Positions 1 to 11,639 are shown, counted from the stretch's first letter. The stretch is DNA of 51,638 nucleotides from Prorocentrum cordatum (GCA_963575745.1 CAUYUJ010020604.1:509748-561385), one strand, 5' to 3'. The notes: generated by a model not told the origin, from the letters alone. Numbers and translations are program-made.

Positions 1-1237
1 TCGACCCCGCGCTGAGGCCGCGCCCTGGCAAGTGGCGGCCCCCGGCCCCCTCCGGCTCTGCGCGGGTGGGAGTGGGCGGGCCCCGAGCGGACCTCCCCGC
101 GTGCTGCAGCTTCTCTGGACGACGCCGACCGCGTGTCGGACCAGCTCGATGCACGTTGCCCGCGCGTGCTGGCGCGCGTGGCTGCGTGGGTCTATTTGGT
201 GTCGCACGGTGGGTTCGCGTCGCGTCGACGCGGCGGCGACCCCAGCGCGGTCGTTCGAGGTTGAACGCCAGCGGCGGTCTGGGGTCGGCCAATACAGAAC
301 GATCTGTCGATCCAGAAGCCGCCGACCGTTCAACCTGGAACGATCGGCAGTGCCGGGATCCTCACGACCCTGCCGTAAACGTTGACGTCGTCCACCGTCT
401 GGCGGCCCCGGGAGGCCCGCCACGCCCCCCATGGCAACCCCCCCCCGGGCGGAGGCCGCGTGCGGGGCGTGCTCGCCGCCAGGCTGCTGGCGGGCAGGGA
501 GGGGTCCAGAGGCACCGCGCGGGCGTGTGCGGTTTCCTGGGGCACGCCCCTTCGCCTCGCGCAGGCGCAGCACACCCCCGGCCACGCCCAGCAGAGTTCA
601 CGATGGCTCGCGCGCGGCAGTGAGCGGCGGCGGCGCGACGACGGCGGCGGCGGCAGCGCCCGCCCGCCCCCGCGGGGCGCCGACCAGCCGTCTGCGGCCC
701 ACGCCATCACTCGCTGCGGAGACGTCACCTGGCCAGTGGAGGTCAGATCAGACGACACCGTGTGCACCGTTCAGCGTTGGCGTCTCCCGGGGCGTCGTCG
801 ATGGCACGGTGCATTGCTTCCCGGCCCCTTGTGAGGCGAAATATCATGCTCCGTACCGCGTTGGAGCGGGGCCTGAAGGGATTCCAAACATGGTACGGTG
901 CCTCGCCGTCCTTTTTGACGGTTCCTCGTCGTTCATCGTCGTTCTTTTGCGACGGTACAGGGCAATTTTGGAGCAGTCAGGGCCATCTTGGAATTTTGAC
1001 AACATAACGGTATGGCATCCGAGCGGCATGATACGGTACCAGGGTATGCCATTGTTTTTTTACGGTCCCGTCTTGAGTTCTGACGGCCAAGTTTCCGTGG
1101 GATGTTTTCGCAGCGGGAGCTCGCGCCACATTTCAGATCGGGTCTCGTTGTTCTCTTGGCGGCCCCGTCGGGCCAACCCGAGTCCCCCGAGCTCCGAGTC
1201 TTGCGTCTCCCCGACCAGGGATAGGGGCTACCAGCTT
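1..1237. other. GC-rich stretch without a supportable gene
   Basis: Several overlapping open frames run through this stretch on both strands, but they are arginine-, proline- and alanine-rich and show no recognisable domain. They behave like chance frames in GC-rich DNA. The first part is very GC-rich and the part after about 840 is closer to balanced. I see no RNA gene or clear repeat. Confidence 0.5.
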
Positions 1238-1270
1238 GATATATATATATATATAAATATACACATATAA
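1238..1270. repeat. TA dinucleotide microsatellite
   Basis: A run of TA dinucleotides grades into ATACACATATA. It is an isolated AT-rich island in GC-rich surroundings. Confidence 0.85.
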
Positions 1271-2088
1271 GCCCCTCTCGGCTCTGGCGATTGCGGCGGG
1301 GCTGGTGGAGGCACCAGGTGGGCGCCAAATGTCCGCCACACGATGAGGGCACCGCCGCGGCCGTGCTCCCGAGGGAGCCGTGGCATGATGGCCGCTCGAG
1401 TGTCCTTCCTTTCGCTCGCGGTCTTCAACCCATTCAGTCTCGTGGGCACGCGCGGCGAGGAGGTCAGTGCACAGCTCAAGCAAGTGCACATCGTCGCATG
1501 CCCTGGCACAAAGATCCCGAAACATCCTCATAGTGCTCATCACACTCAGAACTACGATCACCACACGGCCACTCACTTCGGCTACGGCAGGCCCAGCATG
1601 CACATCAACAATTCAGCGGGCTGCGCGATTCTCCTGAACTCGAGGTCGACTTCTGAGGCTGACGCCACCCGCTCCAGCTCCATACCTCCTGCTCGAGATA
1701 GGCTCGAGAGGAAAAGGCCAGCTGTTTTAGATGATCGGGGCCCCAGGTCTCAGACTCCCGCGAGTAGACCCCCTACTCCTGCGCCCGTTCGTACTTCCTC
1801 TGCTCGTGCCCCCATGCCGCCCTCTCACCCCTCTCGCTCCCCCCCGGAAGCGCGCACCAACCTACTCACCGCTAGGGGAGGGGGGCGAAGCCGAGGGCCC
1901 CAGGGGAAAGCTCGGGGTCGGGGTCGCCACCCTCGGTGAGCTGGTCTGTGTGTGCGCCGCTTCCGTGCCGCACTGCTCACAGTCATGAGCTGCGCGGTGC
2001 CTAAAGGAGACGCCAAAGTGGCGAGCACCGTCTAGGGTCTCAGCGTATTTCAACTAATACCTGATGTTTGGACCTTTGGACATTTTGG
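1271..2088. other. Intergenic stretch without a supportable gene
   Basis: The longest frame here (about 198 codons on +) becomes serine/proline/arginine-rich and has no recognisable motif. I do not call a gene. Confidence 0.45.
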
Positions 2089-2515
2089 TGAGTGAGTGAG
2101 TGAGTGATATACACATATATATATATATATATATATGTATGTCTATGGTTATGCGCATGCGTATACATAGAAATATACACATGCACATGCACACACGTAT
2201 ACATGTACATGTAAACATATTTGTACGCCATCATGTGCAGGCACAAACACTTCTACTTACACACATATATATGTACATACCTATACACGTCCATATATCA
2301 GACATGTGAAAGTACATATACATGTCCATTCACTGAAAATATACATATGCTTATGCATGCACACAAACATATACTATTCACATCTACATATACACATACA
2401 TATACATATCCATAGTCACATACATGCACACATACATACACATGTATAAGTTAGATTACATATACCTATACATGTGCCTATACAGTACATCTACATATAC
2501 ATAAACATGTATTAC
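2089..2515. repeat. GAGT then TATA/ACATAC microsatellite block
   Basis: A short GAGT run is followed by about 400 bases of alternating purine-pyrimidine TATA, CATA and ACATAC units. Open frames within it translate to isoleucine/histidine/tyrosine/threonine strings and are artefacts of the repeat. Confidence 0.9.
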
Positions 2516-2929
2516 CGGCTCGCTGCGTTTCGCCTTTAATGTTTTGGTCGCACGGCTCCAGCGAAGCGCGCCGGGACTGGTAGTCGCCAGCACCGCGGTG
2601 TGTTTCGGCAACGGGGCCTATGGGGCACACAGGGCTGATGGGACCCATGAGTCCTCGTGTTCAGAGGTCTGAAGGGTTTTCCGCCGCCATCGGGGTTCAG
2701 AGCGCGAACGTGGAAGACGGGTATTTCGGGCAGTGCGTCTCCTGGGAATCATGAGGTTCCGAGAGCCCGCGGCCATATTTGAGTTCAGAGGGTTTTCCGG
2801 GCGGATCAGCTCATCGGGCACGGAGGTTCGTAGTGCCCTTGGTCTCACAGAAGCCATTGGCTTTTGGCCCCTACAGAGCGGTTCGACTTGTAGGTTTTGT
2901 GAGGTTCATCGGACTCCTAAGGGCCAATG
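2516..2929. other. Intergenic stretch leading into decamer array
   Basis: No gene is recognisable. Variants of GGGTTCAGAG and AGGGTTTTCCG occur and lead into the array downstream. Confidence 0.45.
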
Positions 2930-3985
2930 GGATTATTGGGCCCAGGAGGCCCATAAGGTTCAGAACGGGTCGTCGGGGTCATAAGGCTCATAGGACCGAC
3001 AGGGCGAGGTTCTGCGAGGTCGCGCCGGCCGTGGGGCCCATGAGGCTGATAGGGTTCACAGGGCTCGTAGGCCTTACGAGCCCCATAGCGGCATAGGGCC
3101 CACTGGGCCCGTAGGGCTCATGGGGCTCGTCGGGCTCATTGGTCTTATAGAGCTCGTAGGGCCCGTAGAGCCCATCGGGCTTATAGGGTTCATCCGGCTC
3201 ACAGGGCTCATAGGACTCGCAGGGCTCATACGGCTCATAAGGCTTATATGTCTCATAGGCTTACAGGCGACATAGAGCCCGTATGGCTTATGAGGCTCGT
3301 AGGGCCCATGGGGGTCATCGGGCACGTAGGGCTCATAGGACTCATAGGGTTCGTGGGGCTCAGAGGGGCTCGTATGGCGTAAGGGGTCTCAGAGGGCTGG
3401 AAGGCCTCGTAGAGCTGATGGGGCTCGCCTGATGATAGTTGTTTGCGCTTGGCTTGCGAGTTTGCTGCCACGTATAACGGCATGGAAGCAGATCAGGCGG
3501 AGGGGAAAGAAAGAGAAAGGGTAGAGAGGGGAGAGGAAGAGGTAACCATAGGATTCGTAGGTCTCGCATGGCTGAGAAACTCAAGCGGCTCATGGGCTCG
3601 TAGGGGTCGAAAGGCTCGTAGAGCTCATGGCAGAGATGTAGCGTAAGGGTTCTTGGAGGGCACATGGGGCTCATAGGGCTCATAGGGGTCGCAGGGGTGA
3701 CAGGGTTGGGAAGGGTCGTGGGGCTTGTGAGCTGATAAGGTTGATGGGGCTCGTAGGGGTTAGAGGGCGTATGAGGTCGTGAGGGGCATAGGGTTGTGCG
3801 GCACATTCGGCTCATGTCGTACGTGCTGCAGAGGGCTCGTAGTGGTCATAGGGTAGATGAGGCCGATTGGGCTCTGAAGGCTCGTAGCGCTGACAGGGGG
3901 GTCGTAGGGTACGCAAGGCTCGAAGGGCTCGTACGGTTGTCGAGCTCATAGTTGTCGTAGGGCTCAGGAATTCATTGGGCGCATG
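2930..3985. repeat. Degenerate GGGCTCATAG-type decamer array
   Basis: For about 1 kb the sequence is built from diverged 9-10 base units of the type GGGCTCATAG, GGGCTCGTAG and GGGTTCATCG. Minus-strand frames translate it as MSPMSPTSP-like strings (about 3074-3815), which are repeat artefacts. About 3440-3560 is a short non-repetitive interruption. A related motif, GTAGGGCTCC, recurs near 25740-25960 and 33700-33870. Confidence 0.85.
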
Positions 3986-4860
3986 GGACCCAAACGCTCA
4001 TGGGCCTCAGAGGGCTTTGGGGAGGCGTCTCGGGGGCCTCTTGGAGGGCGCATAGGGATCGTGGGCCTCATAGGCCTCACAGGCTCATGACGCCATGTTG
4101 ACCCGTCTAGCGGGGCCTTGTGGGCAGTTTCGCGGCCTTCTTGTGCCGTCTCTGGACCTCCTTGAAAGCCAGTTGCGCCGTTCGTACCGTGTGAGGGCAC
4201 GAGGTCGCGCGCTCAGCGTTTGGGAGCGTCTTGGTGTTTAGACCTTGGCACGTGATTGAAAACATCTACCACACAACCTCGCGAACATTAATGAATTTGG
4301 CCTCGCAGGGTCTTCGTGGGGATCGTTTTGGGTCATTGTGGGGGCCGTCCTGCGGCCTTCCTGGGCCGTCCCTGGACCCTCTTGAACCGTCTTGGGGGGA
4401 TTGAGCCGTCTTGGGGCTCTCTTGCAGCCCTCTCGTAGCCCCCTTGGGGGCCTCCTGTGGCCTTCTTGGGGCTCGCTTGGGAGCCTTTTGGGATCCTCCC
4501 GGGCCCGTCTTGGACCGTCTTGGAGGCTTCTGGGGCATCTTAGGGCCCTTTGGGTGAGTTTTTGGGCCGTCCTGGCGCGATCTGTAGGGTCTCTTGAGTC
4601 GTCTTGGACGCCGTGGAGACCAAAGAAGCGAATCTGTTGAAGCTGCACGTTTCCCTAAGGTGGTGGTGCGATTTTTGCGTCTTTGGGGTCTCCTTAGCGG
4701 CCTCTTGGGACGTCTTCGGGGACTCTTGGGCTGTCTTGACGCCACCTGGGACCCTCTTTGAGCGCTGATGGGGCGTTCTGGAGCAGCCTTGGGCCGTTTC
4801 GGGGCTCCGCGGGGCCGTCCGGGAAACGATCCTGGGCCCGCCCGGGCGGCGTAGGAGGGC
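3986..4860. repeat. Degenerate CTTGGGGCC/GTCTTGG-type array
   Basis: After a transition region, roughly 4300-4850 consists of variants of TCTTGGGGGCC, CGTCTTGG and CCTCTTGGG. Minus-strand frames give proline/arginine/lysine-rich strings that reflect the repeat. The same motif family returns at 27000-27500, 29323-29843, 44440-45090 and 47500-47760. Confidence 0.75.
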
Positions 4861-4957
4861 CTGGAGGGTTCTCGGAACCGAGAATTCGAAGTTCACGTTG
4901 GTGGGAGAACCCAGGGCCGAATTTATGTACAGGGGGGGTCCTTATTAGAATATTCGC
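4861..4957. other. Short unique spacer
   Basis: The sequence shifts from GC-rich to AT-rich across this spacer. No feature is seen. Confidence 0.4.
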
Positions 4958-5995
4958 GAAGGTGTGTGTGCGTGTGTGTGTGTGTGTTTATATATTTATA
5001 TACGTATCCATCTGTCCATGCATCCTGCATGCCTTCCGACCTACCTACCTATCTACCAGAGCACCTGCCTGCTTACCTATCTACTTCCTTACCTACCTAC
5101 CTACCGACATACCTTACCTTCATGCATTCCTTCATTCATTCTTACACAGACAGATACACACATACATACATACATACATACATGCAGCAATCCATACATA
5201 CATACACACATACATACACGCAGCGTTCACACCTACACATGCCTACCTATCTACAAACCAGGCTAGCTACCTACCGACATGTCTACTAGCTACCTGCATG
5301 TATGCATGCATGCATTCACACATACATCAACACACGCATACAAACATATCCATTCACATACATATATATGTATATACACGTACACATATACCTATATACA
5401 TATATATACATATATGTATATGCACGCCTACATATTTACAATCATGCATACGTACATCCATACACGCGTGCATGTATGCATACATGCATGCATACATACA
5501 TACATGCATACGTACATCCATACACATGTGTATACTGCATACAGATATACTACATACACGCATGCGTGCAAACATACATGTGTACATCCATGCATGAATA
5601 CATGCATTCACGCATGCATGCATTCGCACATACACATACGCATGCATGACTACATACCATACCGTACCATACCATAACACGACATGCCATCACATACAAT
5701 TACCATATCATACCATAACATGCAATACTATACCATACCAAACCACATCATAACATGTCAAATCATGCCAAGCCATGACATGCCATACCACACACTACAT
5801 GCATGCGTACATTCATACATAGAAATTAGAACACCATCTACATCCATACACCCACGCATACATATATACATGTATATATTTACATATATGTATATATACA
5901 GATATACGCACCTATCTGTGTACATATATATGTGTGTATATATAAACTACGTATATGTATAGATGTGTGTACGTGTGTGTGTGTGTGTGTTATCT
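4958..5995. repeat. Long CATA/CTAC/GTGT tetranucleotide microsatellite block
   Basis: GT dinucleotides are followed by CTAC, CATA, CATG and TATA tetranucleotides for about 1 kb, ending in another GT run. All six frames stay open for stretches and yield His-Tyr-Ile-Thr strings. These are repeat artefacts. Confidence 0.92.
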
Positions 5996-6290
5996 CCTGA
6001 TCTCGGTGCCGATCTTAGGGCCCCCCTCGCTTATCAAGGCACCTCCCCACGACTTTCACCGCCCTGGACACGTCGATCTGAGGGGGGGGCACTCGCCCGA
6101 GGCTGGCCCCACCCGGGGGGGGGGTGGCGGGGCGGGGGCGCGCCCGCGCCCTCGCGGGCCGCGGAGGCCCGCCGCTGACTGCCGCCACGGACCCCGAGGC
6201 CGCCCGCCCGCCGCTTCGCGAGGCCGCCCGCGCCGCCGACCCCCGCAGCCTCGCCCCCGGCCCCCGCCGGCGGCCCGGCGGCGGGCCGCT
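5996..6290. other. GC-rich spacer without a supportable gene
   Basis: The sequence is strongly GC-rich with runs of G. No domain or RNA is recognised. Confidence 0.4.
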
Positions 6291-6410
6291 GTCCTCCTCC
6301 TCCTCCTCCGCCTCCCTCCTACCTCCTCCTCTCCTCCTCCTCCTTCTCCTCCTCTCCTCCTCCTCCTCCTCCTCCTCCTCCTCCTCCTCCTCCCTCCTCC
6401 TCCGTCCTCC
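6291..6410. repeat. TCC triplet microsatellite
   Basis: The run is nearly pure TCC/CTC and is purine-rich on the other strand. Confidence 0.92.
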
Positions 6411-6858
6411 GTCAGAGGGAGTCTGCTGCAATCCTGGAGGCGTGCCGCGAAAGGTTCTCAGAGCCAGCGACACATTTTGTAGTTGGCAGCATAGAGGACC
6501 ACTTCGTGAGATATTCACCAGCACGTGACAAGCACGTGTACTACACTCGAGAGCTGACAGGTCACTAATGCCTCGCTGTCACGCCGCAGAGCCAGCGACA
6601 TCTTCGAATAACGGAGACGACGCTCTTGGAACATAGGGCCGAGGTGTCGAGCTCGGGGGGCCTGCCGCGGCCAGCCGGAAGCCCCCGAGCGCCGATCCAC
6701 AATCGGGTCCGACCTCGGCCGCCGCGGCCGCTTGTGGTCGTCAGAGGGAGACCGCTGCCATTCCCCGGCTCTCGCTGGTTCGGGCCTCCGGGGAGGCCCT
6801 CGTCGCCACGGCTGGCTTCGCCTCGAAGTTCTGGGCAGAGCGCACCCTGGGAGAGGGG
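6411..6858. repeat. Spacer with dispersed repeat fragments
   Basis: No gene is seen. A near repeat, GAGCCAGCGACA, occurs at about 6461 and 6588. GTCAGAGGGAG occurs at about 6412 and 6740. About 6782-6860 resembles 38942-39020, sharing GAGGCCCTCGTCGCCAC and flanking bases. These look like remnants of a dispersed element. Confidence 0.5.
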
Positions 6859-7066
6859 GAGGCGGAAGAGGAGGAGGAGGAGGAGCAAGAGGAGGAGGAG
6901 GAGGAGGACGAGGAGGAGGAGGACGAGTGAGGAGGAGGAGGCGGAGGAGGAGGAGGAGGAGGGAGGAGGAGGAAGATGAGGAGGAGGAGGAGGAGGAGGA
7001 AGAGGAGGAGGAGGAGGGGGAGGAGGAAGAGGAGGAGGAGGGGGAGGAGGACGAGGAGGAGGGGTT
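6859..7066. repeat. GGA triplet microsatellite
   Basis: About 200 bases of GGA/GAG repeat with interruptions. It would encode arginine/glutamate runs and is unlikely to be a gene. Confidence 0.92.
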
Positions 7067-7690
7067 GTCGGTCCAGGCGATCTCCCTCCGTTATCGGCGT
7101 CCGTGGGCCGGTGTCGGGCCCCCCATGGGGCGGGCAAAATGGGATCCAGGGTGCGAAAGCACCCATGGCAAGGGGTTGGGACCCCCTGGGGCGCGGATGG
7201 AAGAAAAGCAGATCGGCGGATGTCAGGGAATCGTTCCAAGGGCGTTCCAGGACGCTCTCAGACCGTTCCTGATCGCTCTGGAACGGCGTCGGCGCCCGAT
7301 GTATCCTCCAGACTCCAGACCCGCCCGCTCTCAGAGGTCCGGATTAAGCATCGTCCGGTTTTTGTTCGGCATCCTGCCCCGTCCTCGTCTCATTCTTGAG
7401 TCTCTTTGGGCCGCCTCCAGGTCTGCCCCGCCAAGGTGCTCGCGCTCTTCTCCGCAAGCCGGGATGTTATTGTGCTTTCTCGGCCGTCGGTGGAAGCATT
7501 TTTGTCGCTGCGACCGGACGGTTGTGCCAACCAGCGTTGGTCAGGACGGGACGCTGGAGCGCTTCGCATTCCTCCCCCTTCTCCTCCGCCTCCTCCTCTT
7601 CCTCCTCCTCCGCCGCCTCCTCCGCCTCCTCCTCCTAGCCGCCGCGGGTCTCAGGGAGCCCGAGGCGGGGTGCATTTCGCAGCGGCATTG
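7067..7690. other. Spacer with TCC microsatellite at 7567-7640
   Basis: The stretch is mostly unremarkable GC-rich DNA ending in an imperfect TCC/CCG triplet run. I see no gene. It directly precedes decayed coding sequence. Confidence 0.45.
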
Positions 7691-8876
7691 CCCCGCCGAG
7701 CTTGGGATGATTGCATGAGGTTCCAGGTCGCGCAGTCCCTCCTGTGCCAGGGCCTCGGACAGGTGTTCAGGGAATTCGAGGTGGGGTGCCAGAAGGTCTG
7801 GGGCCCGAATGTAGAAGTCGTGGTGGAGGTCGTTGGCGGCAATGTCGAGACGGACTACGACTTCCGTGCTCCCTACCAGCGGCTGGGGGTTCCCAGCCAA
7901 CATGGGAGTCGCGAGGGGGCACGAACTTCAGCAGCACACGTTCCAGGAGGCGCAGAAGCACCTGCGCGCGGAGAGCCAGGAGGTGGTGAGGAAACCATCC
8001 ACGCCACCGACGAGGATGAAGCTGGAGGACGGAAGCTGGGGTCCGACCGTCGTCCCTGCGGAGATGCAGACGAAACGCAGCAACCTGAAGAAACATATGA
8101 GCACAAGGAAGGCGGAGTCCCACAAGCTGGGGGACAGCAGTATGAAAAGGGTGGAGAGCCGCCAGTAGGAGGACACCGCGCTCAAGGAGGAGCCTCGGAA
8201 GCTGGACGACGGCAAGCAGACGGAGGCGCGGAGGTTGCCGCTTCTGGTGGTGGCAAAGGCGAACCTCCGGGACCAGATCGAGCGGGCGATTGGGGCACAG
8301 ACGGTGACCGGCAGCCTGGCGGGCGAGGAGGAAGGGGCGAAGGGCGCGGGGGACGAGGACGACAGGGGTATTTGGACAAGGCCGAACAGGTGGACGACAC
8401 GATGCTAGGGGAAGTCGACAGCCCAGTGAAGGAGGTGGAGTACTTCCACATCGGGAGCGTTGACGGCTTGGAAGAGTCCCGCGCGGAACAGGCCGAGGAA
8501 ATCGGAAGCAAAACAACCAGAAGGCTCCGTGACGGCAGAGGCGGCGGCGGAGGTCGATAAGCCCATCGCAGACGGCTCCATCACGAAGAAGGCGAAGGGC
8601 ACGAAGGAGAAGAAGGTGCGCTTCCCGCCAGTGCCAGGCTTCCCCGAGCTGGAGACGGCGGAGACGGGCTCGTCGGAGGGCGGCGGAATGTCCGCCGAGT
8701 TCTCCAAGGAGCAGCTCAAGAAGGTTTAGAAGATGTTGCGGGAGGGCGGGTACTGTGACGGGTTGGAGGGCGCCTCCGAGAAGTTCCAGGGCTGCGGGGC
8801 GTGGCTCCGCGAGAAGATCGACAAGGTTGAGAGCGGCGATGGGGTTTCGACCCCGTCCGAGGTCTCCAAGGCCTGA
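7691..8876 (+). pseudogene. Decayed Lys/Glu-rich coding region, family unknown
   Basis: The translation reads like a real hydrophilic protein, but it jumps between frames and crosses TAG stops. One frame (about 7833-8166) gives KHLRAESQEVVRKP and similar. It continues past a TAG at 8166-8168 into RRLPLLVVAKANLRDQIERA. Near 8505 another frame takes over with KKAKGTKEKKVRFPPVPGFP. That frame crosses a TAG at 8727-8729 into KMLREGGYCDGLEGASEKF and ends at a TGA near 8874. Both TAGs lie where glutamine (CAG) would suit. There is no known domain. It may be the upstream part of the LINE that follows, or an independent gene. Introns could explain some frame jumps, but the in-frame TAGs argue for decay. 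The function is unknown. Confidence 0.5.
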
Positions 8877-9140
8877 GTGCCTGGGGGGGTTGCCGCCAGG
8901 GCGGGTTCCATCTGGGGTCTTCCTGGTCGGCCCCCTCGGGTCCAGGGTCTTGGGCGGTTTTGGGCGGCCCTCTTGGCTGCTGCGGCTTTCTTGGGCCGCC
9001 GCCCCGAGTGGGGCCTGCGGGTGCCCCCCGGCCCCCCCCCCCCAGGGGGTCGGGGGTCGCGGCGCGGGCGCGCGCGGCGAGCGGGCGCGCGGAACTCTGC
9101 GGAGAGGGGGGGCGCTCCCCCTTGTAGTCAGAAAGAAGAG
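8877..9140 (+). other. GC-rich possible intron or spacer
   Basis: Cytosine and guanine runs separate two stretches that look coding. A GCAG at about 9176-9179 could serve as a splice acceptor, but the frame is also readable a little upstream of it. Intron status is inferred only. Confidence 0.3.
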
Positions 9141-10439
9141 CTCCCCCCCTCGCCGAGGAGCTCTCCAGCCCGCTCGCAGCCGTCATAGCCGCGCTGGGCG
9201 ACTTCGTCGCGCAGTCCGCCGAGGGCCAGGCCGCGCGTGCAACACTGGTGCGCCTCCAGCCGGCAGCGGCCCGGACCAGGTCTGAGGTGGCGGCGGCTCC
9301 AGACGACGCGCGCGGCGAAGCAGCTGGCGCGGCTGGCCCCGCGGCGCCAGCCGAGGCCGAGCTGCAGGAGACGACCGCCACGTCAACGTGCCTGTCGACC
9401 CGAGAGGTGGACATGGACATGCCGTGAAGCGGACTTCGCCGACCGCCGGCAAGCCCGCGCCGAGGCTGCCGAACTCCGCCGAGCTCGAGAGGCAGAGCCT
9501 GCAGTTCTGGAGGCGGCCAAGCGAAGGTACTTGGCCGCCGAGGCGGGCCTCGGCACCAAGCGGGCACGGCGAGCGTCGCCGTCCCAGCCCGACGGCCCTG
9601 TCGGCAGTCGGACGCTTCTGGGGTGCGAATTGCGTCGACGAGGGCCGAGCGGCGCTGACGAGCTTCGCCGTCCCAGCATGCCGCCCAGTGCGGACGCTTG
9701 GCCCGCTGGCTGGATTGTCGGCCGCTGTGCCCGCGGGCCTTCCGAGCGCCGCGGACCATCGGGCCGCTGTCGGCGCTCTGCTGGGAGAGCGCGCCGCTGC
9801 TGGCGGGGCAGCGCGGGCGGGGCCGCAGTCGACTGGAGGGGCGGCGTGCCGGCCTGGCCGGGGTGGGGGGAGCTCCGGGAGCGCCCGACCACCCCGCCCC
9901 CAAGCCAGGGGCAACCACGCGACCGCTCCACTGTGGAGGGCCAGCTCGGCGGCGGGGGCGCGGCGCCGTGGCAGCCGCGGGCGGGGGGCGCTCGAGGCGG
10001 CGGCGCGGCTGGCGGCGGCAGGGTGCTGGACTCTGTCAAGTGGCCCCCTCTTGGAGCGGAGCGGCCAGCCCAGTGGCCCCTGTGGGAGGTGGCGCAGGAT
10101 TCAGCCCTGCAAACTCACGGCCCCCCCCCTCGCCGCCGCCAGCCTCGGCGACGGCAAGGGCGTCCGCTGCGACCTCGGGCTCGGCAGGGCCGGCGGAGGC
10201 ACGCAGTGCGAGACGTCCAGGGCGGCCCTCTTCGTCGATTCCAACGCGTTGATCGGCGAGGCCTCCGTCGTCGCTTGAGCTGTCGGCGTCGATGCGACCC
10301 AGGGCTTCCATTATGCCGTCGCCAACTTCGAGGCCTGGGACATCGCTGGCACCGTCGGGTTCGTCGGGGCCGCGCGCGCGTTCGGGGAACGGCGACGGGC
10401 CTCGGCAGACGGCCAGGTCACCCTCTACAGAACGCGACC
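9141..10439 (+). pseudogene. Probable N-terminal region of degenerate LINE ORF
   Basis: From about 9148 a frame reads EELSSPLAAVIAALGDFVAQ and continues alanine/glutamate-rich to a TGA at 9425-9427. A second frame then reads ADFADRRQARAEAAELRRA, continuing with heptad-like spacing to about 9600, which suggests a coiled coil. Beyond that the frames are alanine/arginine/glycine-rich and unreliable. As I remember them, alanine-rich coiled-coil regions precede the endonuclease domain in dinoflagellate LINE proteins, and an endonuclease-like segment begins at 10440. Assignment to that element is an inference from order and orientation. Confidence 0.4.
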
Positions 10440-11228
10440 GCATGTGCATCTTCGGGGTCAATGCGAACAGCTGGGGGTCTTTCAAAAGTTTGTGATCGAC
10501 TGGTGCTCTGATCAGCCAGGGTCGCCATTTGGCCGGGGCGCCCGAGGGATCGCGCTGCGGCCGCGGGTGCTCTGCGGGCAGGAGACGCGCCTGAAGACGA
10601 GTGCGATGTTCCAGCGCCGGCAACTGGCTTCGAGCCTGGGGGCGGCCGGATCGATGGGGGATGGGCCTGGCGTGAATTTTGCTGGCGCGGCCTTGGGTGT
10701 CTCAAAGACGATTGCGGCATCTGCATTTTCGCCGGGGGACATGGGCGACCTCCAGGTTTGGATGTCTGTCCTTTTGTTCAATGTCGGGCTTCCGTCAGGT
10801 CTCGCGGCCATCTCTTTGGAATTCCACGCCAGCCTGGGGCTGGGAAGGGGCCGATCTGGATATGCTTCGGTGTCTTGGGCAACGCGTCGACTGCATCCAG
10901 AGCCCGTGGGTCATTCGGGCAGATTGGGACTTCACACCCTTCGACGTGGCGGCCAGCGGATGGCTTGATCGAGTTTGCGGTGCCATTTTTCCATCAGGAC
11001 AGCCCACCTGCAGGTCGGCTGCTGCCAGTGGAGCTGGCGGCGCCGGAGGAGAGGACGAAAGGCCAAAGGACCAGTAAGGCGCGGAGACGGAGGAGAGGGA
11101 ATTTAACTTCTTTGTCGGCGCGCGAGCGCGCGGGCACTGTGTCTCGGAGGTCAAGCGTTTCAGCGAGGCACCGATTTTCCCGCGCGCGCCGGCGCGCCTG
11201 CTCCCAGAGGGCCTCTTCAGACAGAGCT
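10440..11228 (+). mobile_element. Degenerate LINE endonuclease domain (EEP family)
   Basis: Three frames together give a recognisable endonuclease/exonuclease/phosphatase domain like that of non-LTR retrotransposons. FGVNANSWGSF opens it and FVIDWCSDQ follows one frame away. LCGQETRLKT carries the expected catalytic glutamate. WVIRADWDFTPFDVAASGW corresponds to the conserved D-x-N segment with Asp where Asn is usual. After another shift, EFNFFVGARARG matches the downstream Asp/aromatic block, and FPRAPARLL matches the final block without its histidine. At least three frameshifts make it non-functional. The reverse transcriptase should lie 3' but is absent: the copy ends near 11228 or in the following gap. 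In an intact copy the enzyme would nick target DNA for priming. Confidence 0.65.
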
Positions 11229-11538
11229 AGTCACTAAGCAGATTCACTTGAAGCAGTTTCTCTTGGAGCCTGTGGTGGGGCCCGGGAAGGAGCTGAAGGA
11301 GGAGGGGCGGTCTTGGGAGCTTGGGGGGCTCAGCGGCGCCTCGCTGGTCTACAGGATAGAAGGGGTGGTGCACGAGAGCCGAAAACTGGCTGGCGGGTTT
11401 TTTCGACATCGACGGGGGCTCTCGGGGCGTGTATTGCGGGAGGGCCCCGGGGCCCAAGACGGTCAAGGCCCCTTTGGAGACTCTCTGGGGTCGGGGGGCT
11501 CGACGCAGGTGCTCAGAGCGGACCGCGGCGTGGATGTC
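11229..11538. other. Sequence up to assembly gap
   Basis: Open frames here show no reverse transcriptase motif. It could be diverged LINE sequence or unrelated spacer. Confidence 0.35.
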
Positions 11539-11638
11539 NNNNNNNNNNNNNNNNNNNNNNNNNNNNNNNNNNNNNNNNNNNNNNNNNNNNNNNNNNNNNN
11601 NNNNNNNNNNNNNNNNNNNNNNNNNNNNNNNNNNNNNN
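11539..11638. other. Assembly gap (100 N)
   Basis: Exactly 100 unknown bases, the usual placeholder for a gap of unknown length. Distances across it are unreliable. Confidence 0.98.
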
Positions 11639-11639
11639 G

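Noticed and set aside
8716-9918. 400-codon open frame on the minus strand
   Set aside because: It is Ala/Arg/Pro/Ser-rich and lies opposite a more protein-like + strand reading. GC-rich DNA leaves antisense frames open by chance.
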